DNA of 64,000 nt, taken from positions 1,118,001 through 1,182,000 of the forward strand of contig JAQFVV010012510.1 in the NCBI GenBank assembly GCA_028023455.1, in the 5' to 3' direction. The notes beneath the pieces are model-generated. The model ran no database searches and was not told where the DNA came from. It saw only the letters and a list, made by a program, of their open reading frames with translations. Position 1 is the stretch's first letter, and each line of letters opens with the position of its first letter. Source of the stretch: Epiperipatus broadwayi (taxonomy: Eukaryota > Onychophora > Udeonychophora > Euonychophora > Peripatidae). The position numbers were made by a program, and so were the translations under genes. Positions 46,086-58,121 of this stretch are shown here, in pieces.

Positions 46086-46315
46086 TAAACCACTAAACAT
46101 CACATAATCACCATCTCTTATACTAGCACATAATTGTTGATCTAGGTGCAGTGCTCTCAGATCCAAGGCTCCTCACTGATGAAGGTCATAATCCAGAAAC
46201 TAGTCTGGGGATATTGGACGAGTAGGCACTAGATAGGGATTTTATGCATAAGCCTTCTGGCATCCATTGATAACTCTGGTTGGCACAGGGTGGCACTACT
46301 ATATGGAGAGTTTTG
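46086..46315. mobile_element. Foldback element F7, 230 bp, 13 bp TSD
   Basis: ACTTGTAAAATGT lies at 46073-46085 and 46316-46328. A short antisense head (46086-46138, AACCACTAAACATCACATAA) is joined to a sense body (46139-46315) that ends GGAGAGTTTTG. The head is complementary to the far 3' end of other sense units, so this copy lacks most of the left arm. Confidence 0.9.
46170..46211 (+). ncRNA. Hammerhead-like motif in F7
   Basis: TCCTCA, CTGATGA, GAAA, GTC and TGGGGA are intact. Stem II retains only two G-C pairs. Confidence 0.4.
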
Positions 46316-46319
46316 ACTT

Positions 46320-46611
46320 GTAAAATGTGTGGAAGAATTTTATAGAGAATTATATAAAGCAAATATTCCTACAATTACTACATCTCAATTATTTGCATTT
46401 TAAATGAGAAAGACATGCAATTAAATCTATAAAAAAGGGAAAGGATTCAGGAAATGATGGAATTGTAATCGATATCTTAAAATAAGTGTGCAAAGAAATA
46501 GAAAAAATGTTGTCAAAACTATGTTAAATGTATAAATGATAAAGAGGTATAAAATGATTCTTCTGCTTTAGTAATATTAATATTTAAAAAGATGATAAAG
46601 AACATACCTAT
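46320..46611 (+). pseudogene. RTE/BovB reverse transcriptase fragment, 5' of the solo LTR
   Basis: Plus-strand blocks VEEFYRELYK, KKGKDSGNDGIVIDIL and NIFKKDDKE correspond to the start of the RT domain. The fragment is cut by the solo LTR at CTAT 46608-46611 and resumes at 48651. Confidence 0.7.
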
Positions 46612-48646
46612 TATAACGATCGAAATGAAAGTGAAGATCGAATCTAACCGCAAAAACAATATCTGCAACTACCAGGGCGCCATCTAGGCATTTGAGCCTA
46701 GAAAAATTTATAAAGTAGGCAGATACGCGCTGTTAAGATTCCACTTTATTTAAATATTCCGATCGTTAGCCCAAGTCACTAGCTCAGCGGAGACGCAGAG
46801 ATAAAAATCTATAAATTTTATATCTTAAATATAAAAGAATAAAAGCCACTTCCAGAAATTAACAAATAAAAATATTTATTTACGCACATATAAAATAACA
46901 TTTAAATTTTGAGGAATAAATTCAACATTTTAGATTTTTATATTAACTTTTAATTTTACATTTAACTAAGTTTCAATGAGTTTAATATTTTATTTAGATA
47001 GTCAAGTATGAATAGACTACATAGATCTGCATTTGAAAAGAAAATATTCTTCCCTGATTTAACCTTAGGCAACAAATTTCGCAATCAACTGGTGCCAATC
47101 CATCTGATACATTCATGTATTCAATGTAGCATGATACGACAACACAAAATACTATACTGTCAGGAATGGACATCTGAACAGTAAGTAGAATTAGAGAAGA
47201 CATTGACTTTCCACCAACAGGGATGTTACATCTGTTGGCAAGTAGAACAATAAACAAAAAACTCCATAGGAATGGACTGCGGTCTTCTGCCGACTTACAA
47301 ACCCATCCATAGGCAAACAGAAGGTGTGTGGCGTATATATGCAATCCTGCCCATAGCGGACCTCATACTACATCTACTAATTACACAAATATATCCAACC
47401 CATTGAACCAATTCAACCATGAAATGAATAACCTAAGATTACTCTCCCTTAATATAACTTTACAAAACTATATAGCCATTCACGCCCGACTTAAATTTAA
47501 CATTTAGATACGTTCGCACAAATGCATTTTATAAAATTTGTTTTAAAATGTTGAGTACAGATCAGCTGCACAGATTCCATGGTCAAAAACATTCCAAATT
47601 AAACACAACCGATCAAAATACAAAGTCATCGATAAACGTCACTTGCATAGGGAATATACAAATCCCATTAGCATTCATCGTAAGATGCTTGCAGTGATAT
47701 CGTTGACATATATTCTAATCGAATGTGAAAACCACAACATTATCAACCGCTAAAGAATCTATGCAACATCTATATCCAACCTAAATTTCATCATTTAAAA
47801 TTTAAACAATAAACACTTTATACAATAAGAAAAAAAAATGGAAATGATTTTTATCAATCGGAAAACATATAAAATTAAACATTATTAATTTGATTTTAAA
47901 CTTAAAAAAGTCAGATGGAAGTTCATAAGCTTGAATGAAAGTTCTTAGTTATTTTTAAATTTAGAGTTCATGTCAATATAGCTTACAGTAGAAGAGTCCA
48001 GGTTCCTGTTTTTTAATTCCCGCGACGTCTCCATTGGAAGATAATGTTCTGGAGGTAGCATTAGCTGGTTTCATTCTTGTATCACAGTCTTTTCATTTTA
48101 TAATTTTTTTAACTAGAGAGTGTGGTATGTGCGTTTTACCACAACTCTCAAACACACAACGCTGGAACTGTCCGAAAAAACTGTATTTCCCTTTTTGTAT
48201 TATCCACATGGATTCAATCAACAAAATGTCACTAATCCATCACTTTCGTTAGGGTATGAGCCAAGGCTTAGTGCTTCCATTGGTCAAACTAATTTTTCTT
48301 TATTCTCTTATCCAATTTTCATCTCATCATTTTAATTTTACAAGAGCCCAAGGCTAGCTTGCTTTTCAAACCATTTATAAACAATCATTTCCATTTACAG
48401 ATTACAAGAATTAATTAATACCTGTTTTTATTTTTAAATCTTGTACTTTTTTTTATAAAAAAAAAATACGTTCAAATACTTATTTATTTGTTTTTTAAAA
48501 AAAATATTTTTAAAGTTTGGCATCTGTGCGAATGTATATACGTTTAACAAACATTTTAATTTTAGCGTTTACTTTTTTACTTTTATTTGCGAACTTTTAA
48601 GTTTTTATTTTAAATTAATGTAACGACATATTTATATATTGTTACA
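46612..48646 (-). mobile_element. Solo LTR (copy 2), 2.04 kb, 4 bp TSD
   Basis: Reverse-orientation copy of 32799-34915. On the minus strand it begins TGTAACAATATATAAA (48646) and ends CGATCGTTATA (46612). CTAT flanks it at 46608-46611 and 48647-48650, and it splits an RTE reverse transcriptase. Identity to copy 1 is high in the 5' and 3' thirds and lower around the promoter (TATA mutated). Confidence 0.85.
46994..47344 (-). CDS. Conserved short ORF inside the solo LTR (copy 2)
   Basis: Homologue of the ORF at 34172-34528, here open for about 116 codons. Shared blocks are LLFAYGWVCK, AEDRSPFLWSFLFI, LLANRC, SCYIEYMNVSDGLAPVDCEI and CCLRLNQGRIFSFQMQ. ATG- or other starts are uncertain because the first in-frame codon used by the open frame is not ATG. 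The function is unknown. It is embedded in the LTR and has no other neighbours. Confidence 0.35.
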   Translation of the reverse strand: MHIYATHLLFAYGWVCKSAEDRSPFLWSFLFIVLLANRCNIPVGGKSMSSLILLTVQMSIPDSIVFCVVVSCYIEYMNVSDGLAPVDCEICCLRLNQGRIFSFQMQIYVVYSYLTI

Positions 48647-48650
48647 CTAT

Positions 48651-48990
48651 CAATAGTCGGTTATACAAAATAATAACCAAGTAATGGCAACTGATCTATG
48701 GTGAACTTTGGATTCTAATCAGCCCAAAGAACAATCTGCATTTAAAAGTGATTTTTAGTGGCATGGATCACATCCAAATAATTATAGAAAGAACCAATGA
48801 ATATGAATAGCCACTTTGTTTTGCATTTGTAAATCATGAAAAGGCAGGATATTGTCAAGAGATTAGATTAAATGGCTTTAATAAGAAGATTAACATTGAA
48901 AAATATTTATACAGAACAATTCAATGTATTCAAAACTTTTTACAGGCAATTTGCAAAAAAAATGTTTTTCGATTAAAATAGGAAGCTAAA
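48651..48990 (+). pseudogene. RTE/BovB reverse transcriptase fragment, 3' of the solo LTR
   Basis: Plus strand reads PKEQSAFKSDF, then a decayed match to MDHIQ-, RTNEYE-, FVNHEKAG- blocks (the EQAGFRSGFST...YEKAFE region of RTE). Directly continues the fragment ending at 46611. Confidence 0.65.
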
Positions 48991-48999
48991 TAAAAAATA

Positions 49000-49450
49000 A
49001 ATTTCATCCTCCTTTTGACAGATGGGGCATGCTGGCTATTCTCATATTATAAACACATGTAATGGTCTGGGAAAGATTAGAACCATTATCTACCAACATG
49101 TAAAAGTGGATTATTACCTAATAACATTGCAAGAATGCATCAAAAAAAGATAATTTCCTTTAATAAGACTCTCGATATTCCTCACATACTCAATTTGGTA
49201 TGTCAGATGTAAAAAAATGTATACACAGCCCCATCCAGATGAAGACCTATGCTTTATCCAATCGCCTCAAAAAATTAAGAAAAGCGACAAAATCCTGTCA
49301 TCCAAGTTCATCTACGATGAGACCTGGAAGCTACTTCAAATGCCAAGAACTATAAGTAGCACAAGATCTACAACAACAATCAACACTCTCTATCCATATG
49401 GACTAAATCAATTTTTTTTTCTATATAAAAAGGGGGAAAAATACTAATCA
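49000..49450 (+). CDS. Unrecognised coding-like segment
   Basis: A frame with ATG at 49217 is open to 49447 (76 codons) and has protein-like composition: HPDEDLCFIQSPQKIKK, SSKFIYDETWKLLQMPRT. This part is less AT-rich than its surroundings, and it interrupts the RTE copy between its RT blocks. I do not recognise it. It may come from an inserted element or be an exon captured with one. No TSD was found. Confidence 0.3.
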
Positions 49451-49519
49451 CTTGTAACACATAATTATTATGACAATGTAGACAAAATGTAACCTAATTT
49501 AGCCTTTAATACATTTATT

Positions 49520-49860
49520 AATTTAGGTATTAACTAAAAAAATAAATGGACAATATTTATGTTATCAAGATATTATAGCTAATATAATTTATTTTACAAA
49601 TATTGCAGAAATTATCAGTAGAACATAAAAATTGAGTAATGAAGATAAATGATAAAAAAAGATTAAAATGATGTTGCATGACTTCTTAAAAAAGAAAAAA
49701 AAAGCATTGATAATCAACAGAAAAGGCTAATAGCTACATATACCTTGGCCTGCTCATTAATACATATGGAAACTAAAAAAAAATAATGATAGAAAGAATT
49801 TAATATTAAAAGGAAATATGCCTATATATTTTAAAAGAAAGGTTTTATTTTAATAAATGT
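49520..49860 (+). pseudogene. RTE/BovB fragment, region after the RT core
   Basis: Decayed counterpart of ELSDESRKVGLKIN...KTKVMF and YKYLGQIINTDGN (TYTLACSLI/YLGLLINTYGN-like here). Last piece of the scattered RTE copy. Confidence 0.55.
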
Positions 49861-49914
49861 ATGTTTTTGACTAGAATAAGTAGAGGGGGATGGATAATTA
49901 AACAAAAAACGCTT

Positions 49915-50025
49915 TTTTTTCTTCATATGTCATAGCATCTGCCGGGACGCGAACCTACAACCGCCTGCAACCAACTACTTGCTTGCAAGGCAGCTGCGAT
50001 GACCTCTCAGCTAACAACGCTTGAC
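49915..50025 (-). mobile_element. Mini-SINE from a class II tRNA, TSD about 14-19 bp
   Basis: AACAAAAAACGCTTTT at about 49901-49914 (with T-run) recurs as AACAAAAAAAAACGCTTTT at about 50026-50044. The minus strand carries TGTCAAGCGTTG, A box TAGCTGAGAGGT, B box GGTTCGCGTCC, TGACATATG and an A tail. Same family as 302-422 and 28219-28331. Confidence 0.8.
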
Positions 50026-50044
50026 AACAAAAAAAAACGCTTTT

Positions 50045-50837
50045 ATTTCTTAATTTTATAAAAAGAATTATTACATGTATTTAGTGACTACTATTGACAT
50101 CTTGTTTGCAGATTAAGGTAGTCATGTAATGGCAAATAAGAAAGTAACTCCTTTTACCTTCTGATGTTAAAGAGTGAGTCTAGAAAACATTGTACAGGCC
50201 ACTTTTGTACTATTTTGAAAAGCCTTTGAGCAAAAAGTGGCTATGGTTATAGAAAATTGACGCTAAAAGTGTTCATTAGCTTATAAGTTCATTCTCATAA
50301 TGCAGAGCAAGGAACACAGTTTAAAATATCTGTTAGTTTTTAGTTAAGGTGATTATTGTGACTTAATAGTTATTTTTTGCGATAAGATCTTTGTTGCCCC
50401 TTATAATAATTATAAATGAAATGTTGCCCTATATTTATTTTTTGTCAGCTCTTTAACTGACATTTTTTTGTAAACATATGTTAAATATTATAATAAGTTT
50501 TCAAGAAAAACCTAATGAAGTTGTTTGTCTTTTTGTGTTTAATCTGATAGACAATAAATATTTTATTGTTTGCCTTTTTTGCAACTAGTATATTGGTCAC
50601 GTATAGATAATGTATTATATCACAGAATTTCTTTCGTCATTGCAGAAGATCTACAGCAATATACTATCTTCTATAATTCTATGTCCATTTTGATTTGACT
50701 AGTTATTAACTAAATTTATTGAAGTTTTATAAATATTCATTTACTTATTTAAGTTAAAAATAATCAATTTAAGTCAAAATTGAATTAGACAACTTACTAT
50801 AAATAAAAATATTATTTAATACATCAATCGGCTTTCA
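50045..50837. other. AT-rich stretch without recognised features
   Basis: Nothing recognised. Confidence 0.5.
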
Positions 50838-51080
50838 TTCTTTAATGGAATCTTTTCAAAATGTTTTTTTTTAGACAATCACATGATGATATGATGTGAT
50901 ACATGGTGACTTCTCTTTACATGGAATCAGGAATCTCTCAGCAACAATGCACCGAGATACCTGTTAGCCACTTTACCTTCCCTTTCCATTTCTTTAATGG
51001 AATCTTTTCAAAATGTTTCTTTTCACACAATCACATGATGATATGATGTGATGTGATGCATGGTGACTTCTCCTTACATG
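50838..51080. repeat. Tandem duplication of the LINE 3' end
   Basis: TCTTTAATGGAATCTTTTC, ACAATCACATGATGATATGA and GGTGACTTCTC occur twice, 153 bases apart, so the LINE end and adjacent flank were duplicated after or during insertion. Confidence 0.8.
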
Positions 51081-52315
51081 AAATCAGAAATCTCTCACCA
51101 ACAATACACCAAGAAACCTGTTAACCACTTTACGTTCCCTTTCCATTCCCTGCCCTAAGTTTTCCCATATCTTGCACCATCCCATTTCCACAACATAAAC
51201 TTTGTTAACTCCATGATCTTTATAACTAAATCCCACTTATCTTTTCCCAAACCCAACATAAAAAACAATAACTGACTTTATGTATAATCACTTTGTTTAT
51301 ATTTATTCTTCCACAACTTCACTATTTGTATCTCTTTCTTGCAAGAATTTATACTCAATTAATAGATGCCTAATATTTTCTATGTCTTCCTCATGCAACC
51401 TGCAGATTAAATCACCCATATTTTTCCATTTAAGTGTATATTCCCTTGTTGCTAATGATCCCATTCAAGCCTTAAACATTAAGCTACTCTCCACACTAGC
51501 TTTCCATCTGTCCAACTCAGCTATTCTTTATTAATGCATCTATTCTTCTATCTTATTCCTTACCATTATAACACTCAACAATTCTCCTAACACAATCATC
51601 CGATCTTTTGTAAAAGTATACTGATATTAATTTTTTATCTGAATCTTCTGTATGTCACATTACCTTTCTCACCCATCTTGTTACCTGCCCTTTATTCATA
51701 ACCCAATCAAATACTATTTTGGCTATTCTTTTATTATCCATAAACTGCAATCTACTGAACAGTTTCATTTTGCTTTTTGCATCTCTCATATAAAAACATG
51801 ACTATTTAATTTCTCATTGAATTGCCTTCTTTTCCATCCACACATCTGCATCTAATGCATGTCTTTTTATTTCTCTTTGAACTATTTTAATGCATCATTA
51901 TCATACATTAACCCTGATACTGCCACTCCCTTCCATACAATTCTGGCTACATCATATTTATTATATGAAAACACTATTAATTTCTTTATTAATCCCTTTT
52001 TTTCTTTGTTTCATTTATCAATTTTTTCTCCCATTCATCCAAGCAATTTCTCTGATTACTCAAGATGATTCCCAAATTGTTATATCTATTCACCACATTT
52101 TATATCTCCAATAAAAATTCTTTGTCTTCTTTTCCTCTAGTATTAATCATAATAACTTTTGATTTTTCTTCACTAAATGTAATCCCCATCTTTTTACTTA
52201 CCCTTGCATATGTCTTCATCATAACTTCATATCTTCCCTTCTTTCTGTGCACAAAAAGACATCATCCACAAATAAAAGATCTCACAATATATATACTCAT
52301 TCCCCCCTATTCATC

Positions 52316-53180
52316 ACATGACCACCTCCTCTTAAACTTGTGTATAACTGTTGTTAAAACAGGTAAAACTCACTATATATATAAATATATTGCCACATAT
52401 AGCAAGCTAGAGTAATCAATGGATGCCAGAAGGCTTGTGCATAAAATCCCCATCTAGTGCCTACTTATCCAATATCCCCAGACTAGTTTCTGGTTTATGG
52501 CCTTCGTCAGTGAGGAGCCTTGGATCTGAGAGCACTGCACCTAGATCAATCACCTTTTATCTCCATTTAATTACAAAACTATGAGTCTTAAACTGAAAAC
52601 ACCTTAATGTTTTTAATCCAAGCCCATGAGGATTTTATGCATAAGCCTTCTGGCATCCATTTATTACTCTAGCTTGGTGTGTGTGGCAATAAATATATAT
52701 AGTGAGTTTTGCCAGTATTTACAACAGTTATACACAAGCATAAGAGGAGGTGGTCATGTGATGTTTATTGACTTAAAACCAATCCTGCCTAATAAGATAG
52801 TGGTGGCTATGGTTATTAAAGAACCAAAGACACCAAAATGTATGGGTACTGAACTGGGTTCAGACCCATATGACTATATAAGCTAATGGGCTTGGATTGA
52901 AAGCATTAAGGTGTTTTCAGTTTAAGACTCATAGTTTTGTAGTTAAATGGAGACAAAAGGTGGTTGCTGGAGGGTTGCATTAGATCCTAAGATCGATCTA
53001 GGTGCAGTGCTCTCAGATCCAAGGCTCCTCACTGACAAAGGCCCCAAGCTAGAAATTAATCTGGGGATATTGGATGAGTAGGCACTAGATGGGGATTTTA
53101 TGCACAAGCCTTCTGGCATCCATTGATTACTCTAGCTTGCTGTGTGTGGCAATATATATAGTGAGTTTTGTCTGTTTTTG
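52316..53180. mobile_element. Foldback element F8, three units, inside a LINE
   Basis: Units in order: antisense (52316-52620), partial sense (52622-52768, ending GGTCATGTGATGTTTATTG), and full sense (52769-53180) that starts AAACCAATCCTGCC immediately after the previous unit's end. The sense-sense junction gives the longest view of the unit, about 410-550 bp. The segment PNKIVVAMVIKEP-PKCMGTELG (ORF 52626-52886) is an open frame in the unit's 5' part without known homology. It interrupts the LINE between its RT and C-terminal parts. Confidence 0.8.
52475..52516 (-). ncRNA. Hammerhead-like motif in F8, antisense unit
   Basis: TCCTCA, CTGACGA (a permitted core variant), GAAA, GTC, TGGGGA on the minus strand. 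Stem II has two G-C pairs and one C-A mismatch. The sense-unit counterpart near 53030-53070 is decayed. Confidence 0.4.
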
Positions 53181-55371
53181 GCACCTACTAATGGTATCTT
53201 TATCCCTCTTCCTAGTTTTTGTATTGCTCTCTCCATTTCTTTCAAATACAACAATACAAAATAGATGACATAGGGAACCCTTGCCTTAGACCCACCCCAT
53301 TTTTAATTTTAACTAATTCTATATTCCCCAATTGATGCGTATAGTAATTCATATAGTAATTATTTTCATATAATTTCTTAATATTATCCACTAAACATCC
53401 ATTTCCATGTTTACTAAATTTACCCATAATCTATTTTTATTTACTCTATCATACCCCTTCTTTATATCTATAAAAAATCATACATAACTGTCTACCTGTA
53501 TTTCTATTTATATCTGTAAGTTGTAATTATAAATTTATTAAACACACATATCTGTAAGTTGTGTAACTACAAATAAACTATCTCCTATATGCCTATCCGA
53601 TAAATAACTTCCTTGCATTTCTCCCACTATATATTTTTTTCATCCATTTTGCAACCCTTACAGCTACCACATATAAGAAAACTTTATATGAAATTGACAG
53701 TTACTACTAGCGGTCTATAATTGTTTAACTTTCTATGATCTTTACCCTTTCCTTTAAATTGTAGCCTTATTTTTGTATTAGTCCAACTACCTGAAAAATC
53801 TCTCTTATTAAAAGATGATAGTAGTTTTACTTTTGCCCTATACCCTAAATTCATTATAATCTCTGCTGCCCATTCACCCAAACTTCTTGCCTTTCCACTT
53901 TTTAATTTCTTCCCTGCCTCATTCAGTTCATTTTTTGTAAATCTAATATTTCCATTACTATATGTTTTCATGTTTTATCACTCTGTCATAAACATCTAAC
54001 ATTTTATCTGCATCCATTACATATTTATTTAATATTATCTATAATTCTTCTCTAGAGCTACACTCTATTCCCTCATCATCTAGTAATACTTTTTCTCTCT
54101 CCCCTACATTTCCTCTTTTAATGTATTTCCAAATTCTTTTATTTCCATCTCTTGCACTTTTATTTTAGGCAACTTCTTTTTTTCTAAATATTTTCCTATT
54201 TAATATTAACATCTTTTTCACTTTCTTTGTCCTTAATAACACCTTTATATTCTCTGCATACTTTCCCCCTTTTCTTTTACACTTTTATTAACTCTCACTT
54301 TTTGATTACTTTTATTCTTCTGAATATTCTCACCTAAAACTCTGTCAATTTTTCTATTTCACCACACCAGTCCTTATACTCACCCCCAACCAACTCTTCC
54401 ATGGTTTCTTCAACTTTTATGTTATACACTTCTAACTTATTCTTATCACTCACTCTCCATCCACATCTTTCACTATCCTTTCTATTTTCCATCACATTAC
54501 TAACTATTTCTATTATAAAGAAATTATGATCATTATTACATACTCTCTTCATTATCAAACAACTTAATTTTTCATACTTTATTAATTCCCTCTTTCTCTA
54601 CTAATACATAATATATTGTGTGAAATATATTATTGATAGACTATGTGTATTGTTCCTAATAAATATTTGATAAATTTCCAATGCTCACATTCAGTTTCTG
54701 ACAAAAATTCTTCAAAAGCTGTCCATTCTTGTTATCTATATCATCAATTTCTTTAATATGCCCATTCATATTCTCTATAACCATTATCTCTTTCCCTTTT
54801 CTTTGAAACTCTGTATATCTTTAACTAGGCATTCATATATGCTACTTTTCCACTCTATTATAGTTTGCCTATCTCCAATAGCTATATACACTATAGCCAC
54901 CATCCATTCTTGTCTTTATAACCTAATCTCAAACTACGCATGTTCTTGACATTTAACAGTATTTAAGTGTTTTTTAACATAACTCCTATACTACCACCCC
55001 TTTCTTCTGTTTCTTTTCTATTTATACCTTGCCATACTAAGTCTTCTAGAATAGGATCTTCTTCTCTTACATATGTTTCTACTACTGCTCATACTTCAAA
55101 CTTTTCACTTTTAATTGCTTTGTTTAATTCTAGTCACTTTTCTGGTCTCCTACCACTTTGCATATTGAAATATTCAAGTTTAACAATTTCTTCTTTCCTA
55201 ACTACTCTTTTATAAATTCTTTTGACTCTTTCTTTTCCATTACATTTATAAATAACTTGCTTACAATTAATTTTAGAGTCCCATGTGATGCCATTATTCC
55301 ATCTGATTGGCTGTCACTTAAGCATTTTTAAAGCGTATCTGTTTGAAGGTGTTTAGCTTTCACGTTATCAT

Positions 55372-56002
55372 ACTATTTATATAATTTAATAATTATTCTT
55401 TTTGTAAATCTGCTACATTTTTATGTATATTATATTTATCTTTTCTAAACTTAAAAATTTTAGTGGTTGCTATCTTTTGTACTTTGCTTCTTGTGAACCT
55501 ATAGAAATAATTTTTCTTAATTTGTATTCTTTAATAAAATGTTTTAATATAATTTTATTATCATTATCTAGGTGAATTTCTATATCTAAATATTTAATTT
55601 TATCTTCAAATTCTACTTTTATAAATTTAATATTATATATACTATTATTAAAATCATTATAAATATTATTCATAGCTCTTTTATTGCTAATAAATTATCA
55701 ATACCATATTTAGAATAATATATTATTTCTTGAGTAATTATTCTTTTTTAATTATAATACTTCCTAATTCTTTATAAATATTGATGATATAAACCACTAA
55801 TTGCACAACTCATAACCCAACCTTTATAACTATTTCAAATTTTATTATTATAATTGAAATATAAAGTATTATGTTTCAATGTTAAACCATCTTCTGTAAT
55901 ATTCATTATGTTTATATCATTTATATATTAGTTTACATTTTTTTTTATTAATATTTGTATAGTTTTATGTTTTGGAATATTTGGAAACATTTTTTTCAAT
56001 AT
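55372..56002 (-). pseudogene. Penelope-like reverse transcriptase, C-terminal half
   Basis: Minus strand reads EKNVSKYSKT/EKMFPNIPKHKT (the S-FTNIP block), then NTLYFNYNNKIWNSYKG, a decayed PMGS-ISG stretch (SCAISGLYHQYL), IIYYSKYGIDN (the YVDD catalytic box, here degenerate), and IKYLDIEIHLDNDNKI (the INFLDI block). This order is characteristic of Penelope-like and related RTs, not of the LINEs in the window. Stops and frameshifts make it a pseudogene. Its 5' end stops exactly at the TGTAAC terminus of the insertion 56003-60406. Confidence 0.65.
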
Positions 56003-56105
56003 TGTAACAGAATGGGGTATATCAGGAAGTGGAGTGAACATGTGGTAATGGGAAAACATTATCACTCCCAATTCATCAATATTTACAAAGTTATTTATAA
56101 GTAAA
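56003..56105. repeat. Direct repeat, left member, of the 4.4 kb insertion
   Basis: Matches 59975-60075 with many substitutions: TGTAACAGAATGGGG against TGTAATGGGATGGGG, then GGGAAAACATTATCA against TGGAAAATCATCATC and CCCAATTCATCAATA against CCCAAGTCAATAACT. Confidence 0.55.
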
Positions 56106-57177
56106 AGATATTTAATAATAAAATGAGATTAGAGAATCTCTGTGAACATTGAGAGATCAGCAAAGCAACTAAAATCCACCAGCATTATCAATAAATAAAT
56201 AAGTATAAGTAAATATGAAGAGAAATAACCATCCATCATTATTAATGATGGGAATAAACTAATCACTGCAATATATCAGAATAAAATCAACAGTCCAATT
56301 TGTGATTGAATTGGAAATGGGTCTGCTGTAGACCAGGCTAACTATTGAGCCTTTGCCAGCTTGGGCAATTATTTAAACATAACTTGGATGCACCAGCTTA
56401 GTACCCATCCATTAAAATACATAATAATCAGAAATTGAAACAATAATGCTGGGACATTAAAACATGCTGATCATCATCAATGCTCAGGCCACTTGTACTG
56501 GCCAACTATAAACTTAACTTTTAAATAAGACAAATAAAATATAGTGTAAGAATATTCTCTTTTGCACCAACCAGAATGATGATTGATCATTGCTGGATGC
56601 CCCAAAAGCACTAAGTACACATCTCAATTTATATATTCATCCCATGCTCGAATCTAGATCAGAGAACACAAGCTCTATTACTGTATGTGACCAAGAGATG
56701 ATGGAATAACAATTAAATAAGTTTATTAATAACAATAAAATAAATGATATTTAAGGTCTGATTTTGGTTACTATACAAAATTTCATATTGTCACATTGTA
56801 ATTTACATAGTTGTTATTCAAAATTCAAATTTTTACATTGATTTACATATATGTGTGCACCGATGCGTGATTTCTAACATAATATTCACTAAAAAAAAAG
56901 ATTATAATTTTACATATATGAGTGTGCATGTATATATGCACACTGACTTTTACCTATTTAAACTTGTTACAATAATATTTTTTTTCATAATTCATTTGGA
57001 AAACACATAAATTTCACACATATACATGTGTATAAACAAAAGCATAGATATAATTTACCATTTTGTTTCTGTTCATAAGTTCTTTTTTTTAACAAACTAA
57101 ATAAAGTCAACTTTTGTTTGACAGATACTTGTTGATTAATTATCAAGGTCTCTAAATATAAAATGTCTCTTTTTTTC
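56106..57177. other. Interior of the insertion, left part, no gene seen
   Basis: GATCATCATCA motifs at 56470 and 56580 resemble those at 59890-59960. Nothing else was recognised. Confidence 0.4.
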
Positions 57178-57932
57178 TTAACCAAAAGACTGTTTTTTAC
57201 GAGGCTCCTCGTCGACATCTGAAATCACTCTAACTCAGCCAGTTTTTATACGAAAATATTCGTTAAATACGTATTGAATTCGTTTTTAAAAGTTCTGTAC
57301 GATGGTGACATCTTCCAATTTATTTTAGAAATAAAAAATAGAAAAAAAACGCATTTAAACCTAAACAAAGAAGAAACATTATTTGTGATTGGTTCTTAGC
57401 ATGCTCTCAGCCGAAAAAGACATTCTGATTGGCTGGAAAGAACAAAGAAACTGCCTGATCAAAGAAAATAAAGAAAAACGCTGAGATTTTCATTTCGAAT
57501 ACGATTTAAATTATTATTAAATAATATTTATGGAAATTAAACATAATTTTCAGAGAGAATAATAAAAAAACAAAATTATTTTCGAAAAATATTGAAGATT
57601 TTAGTCCAAATATTGAAGTTGTAGTAAAAAGAAATATTTACTTTTCTATAACGTAAAAGTCGATCTTTTTGTTTACATTATAACTTTTATGTTGCCGATA
57701 TTGAATATTTTAGAATAAATAAATAGTAATTTATTTTTGAAAGAACTTTCGTTTTTTTCATGACCTGAAAAATTAATTATATACTTTTTATAAACGTATC
57801 TGAGTTGAATTTAATATTATAGGCGAATATGTTTTAACAATAGGCTTTGTCTTCAGTTTGTGAGTTGGCCAATTAAAAGATTTGATTTTTATCTGATACA
57901 ACCAATGATAAAATTAGCGGTTAAAAGGTTAA
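57178..57932 (+). mobile_element. TTAA-flanked 0.75 kb repeat, copy 2
   Basis: Direct copy of 39478-40228, bounded by TTAA at 57178-57181 and 57929-57932, with the same ACGAGG-CTCCTCGT hairpin near the left end. Confidence 0.7.
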
Positions 57933-58121
57933 TAAATGAAAAATAAAATCGTTTTATATATCTGTCACTTCAGACCAAATAAATTATTTAAAATTTCATT
58001 ATTATATATAACTGCTATTAGATTTCAACCCAAGCAAAAGTTGCTTGTTTGTGTTAACTTTAAATTATTAATTTATAATTTTAAAAGTCATTTTAAGAAA
58101 TATTAAAATAAAATAACTCAC

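Larger units (their letters stand above)
50838..55260 (-). pseudogene. LINE family 2, longest copy (APE endonuclease, RT, zinc knuckle)
   Basis: Minus-strand order: endonuclease about 55200-54640 (REEDPILEDLVWQGINRKE, ETEERGGSIGVMLKN, MVIENMNGHI at the GDMN-H position, DNKNGQLLKNF), linker, RT about 54000-53200 (SGKARSLGEWAAEIIM, KGKGKDHRKLNNYRP, KKGYDRVNKNRL, VGLRQGFPMSS), then C-terminal part with zinc knuckle 51900-51350. The 3' UTR ends in (TGATG)n at about 51040-51056. The RT catalytic region is interrupted by foldback F8. Stops are scattered. A 153 bp duplication covers its 3' end (50838-50990 and 50991 on). It shows that the shorter copies are 3' pieces of an APE-type, RNase H-less LINE. 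The clade is uncertain. Confidence 0.8.
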
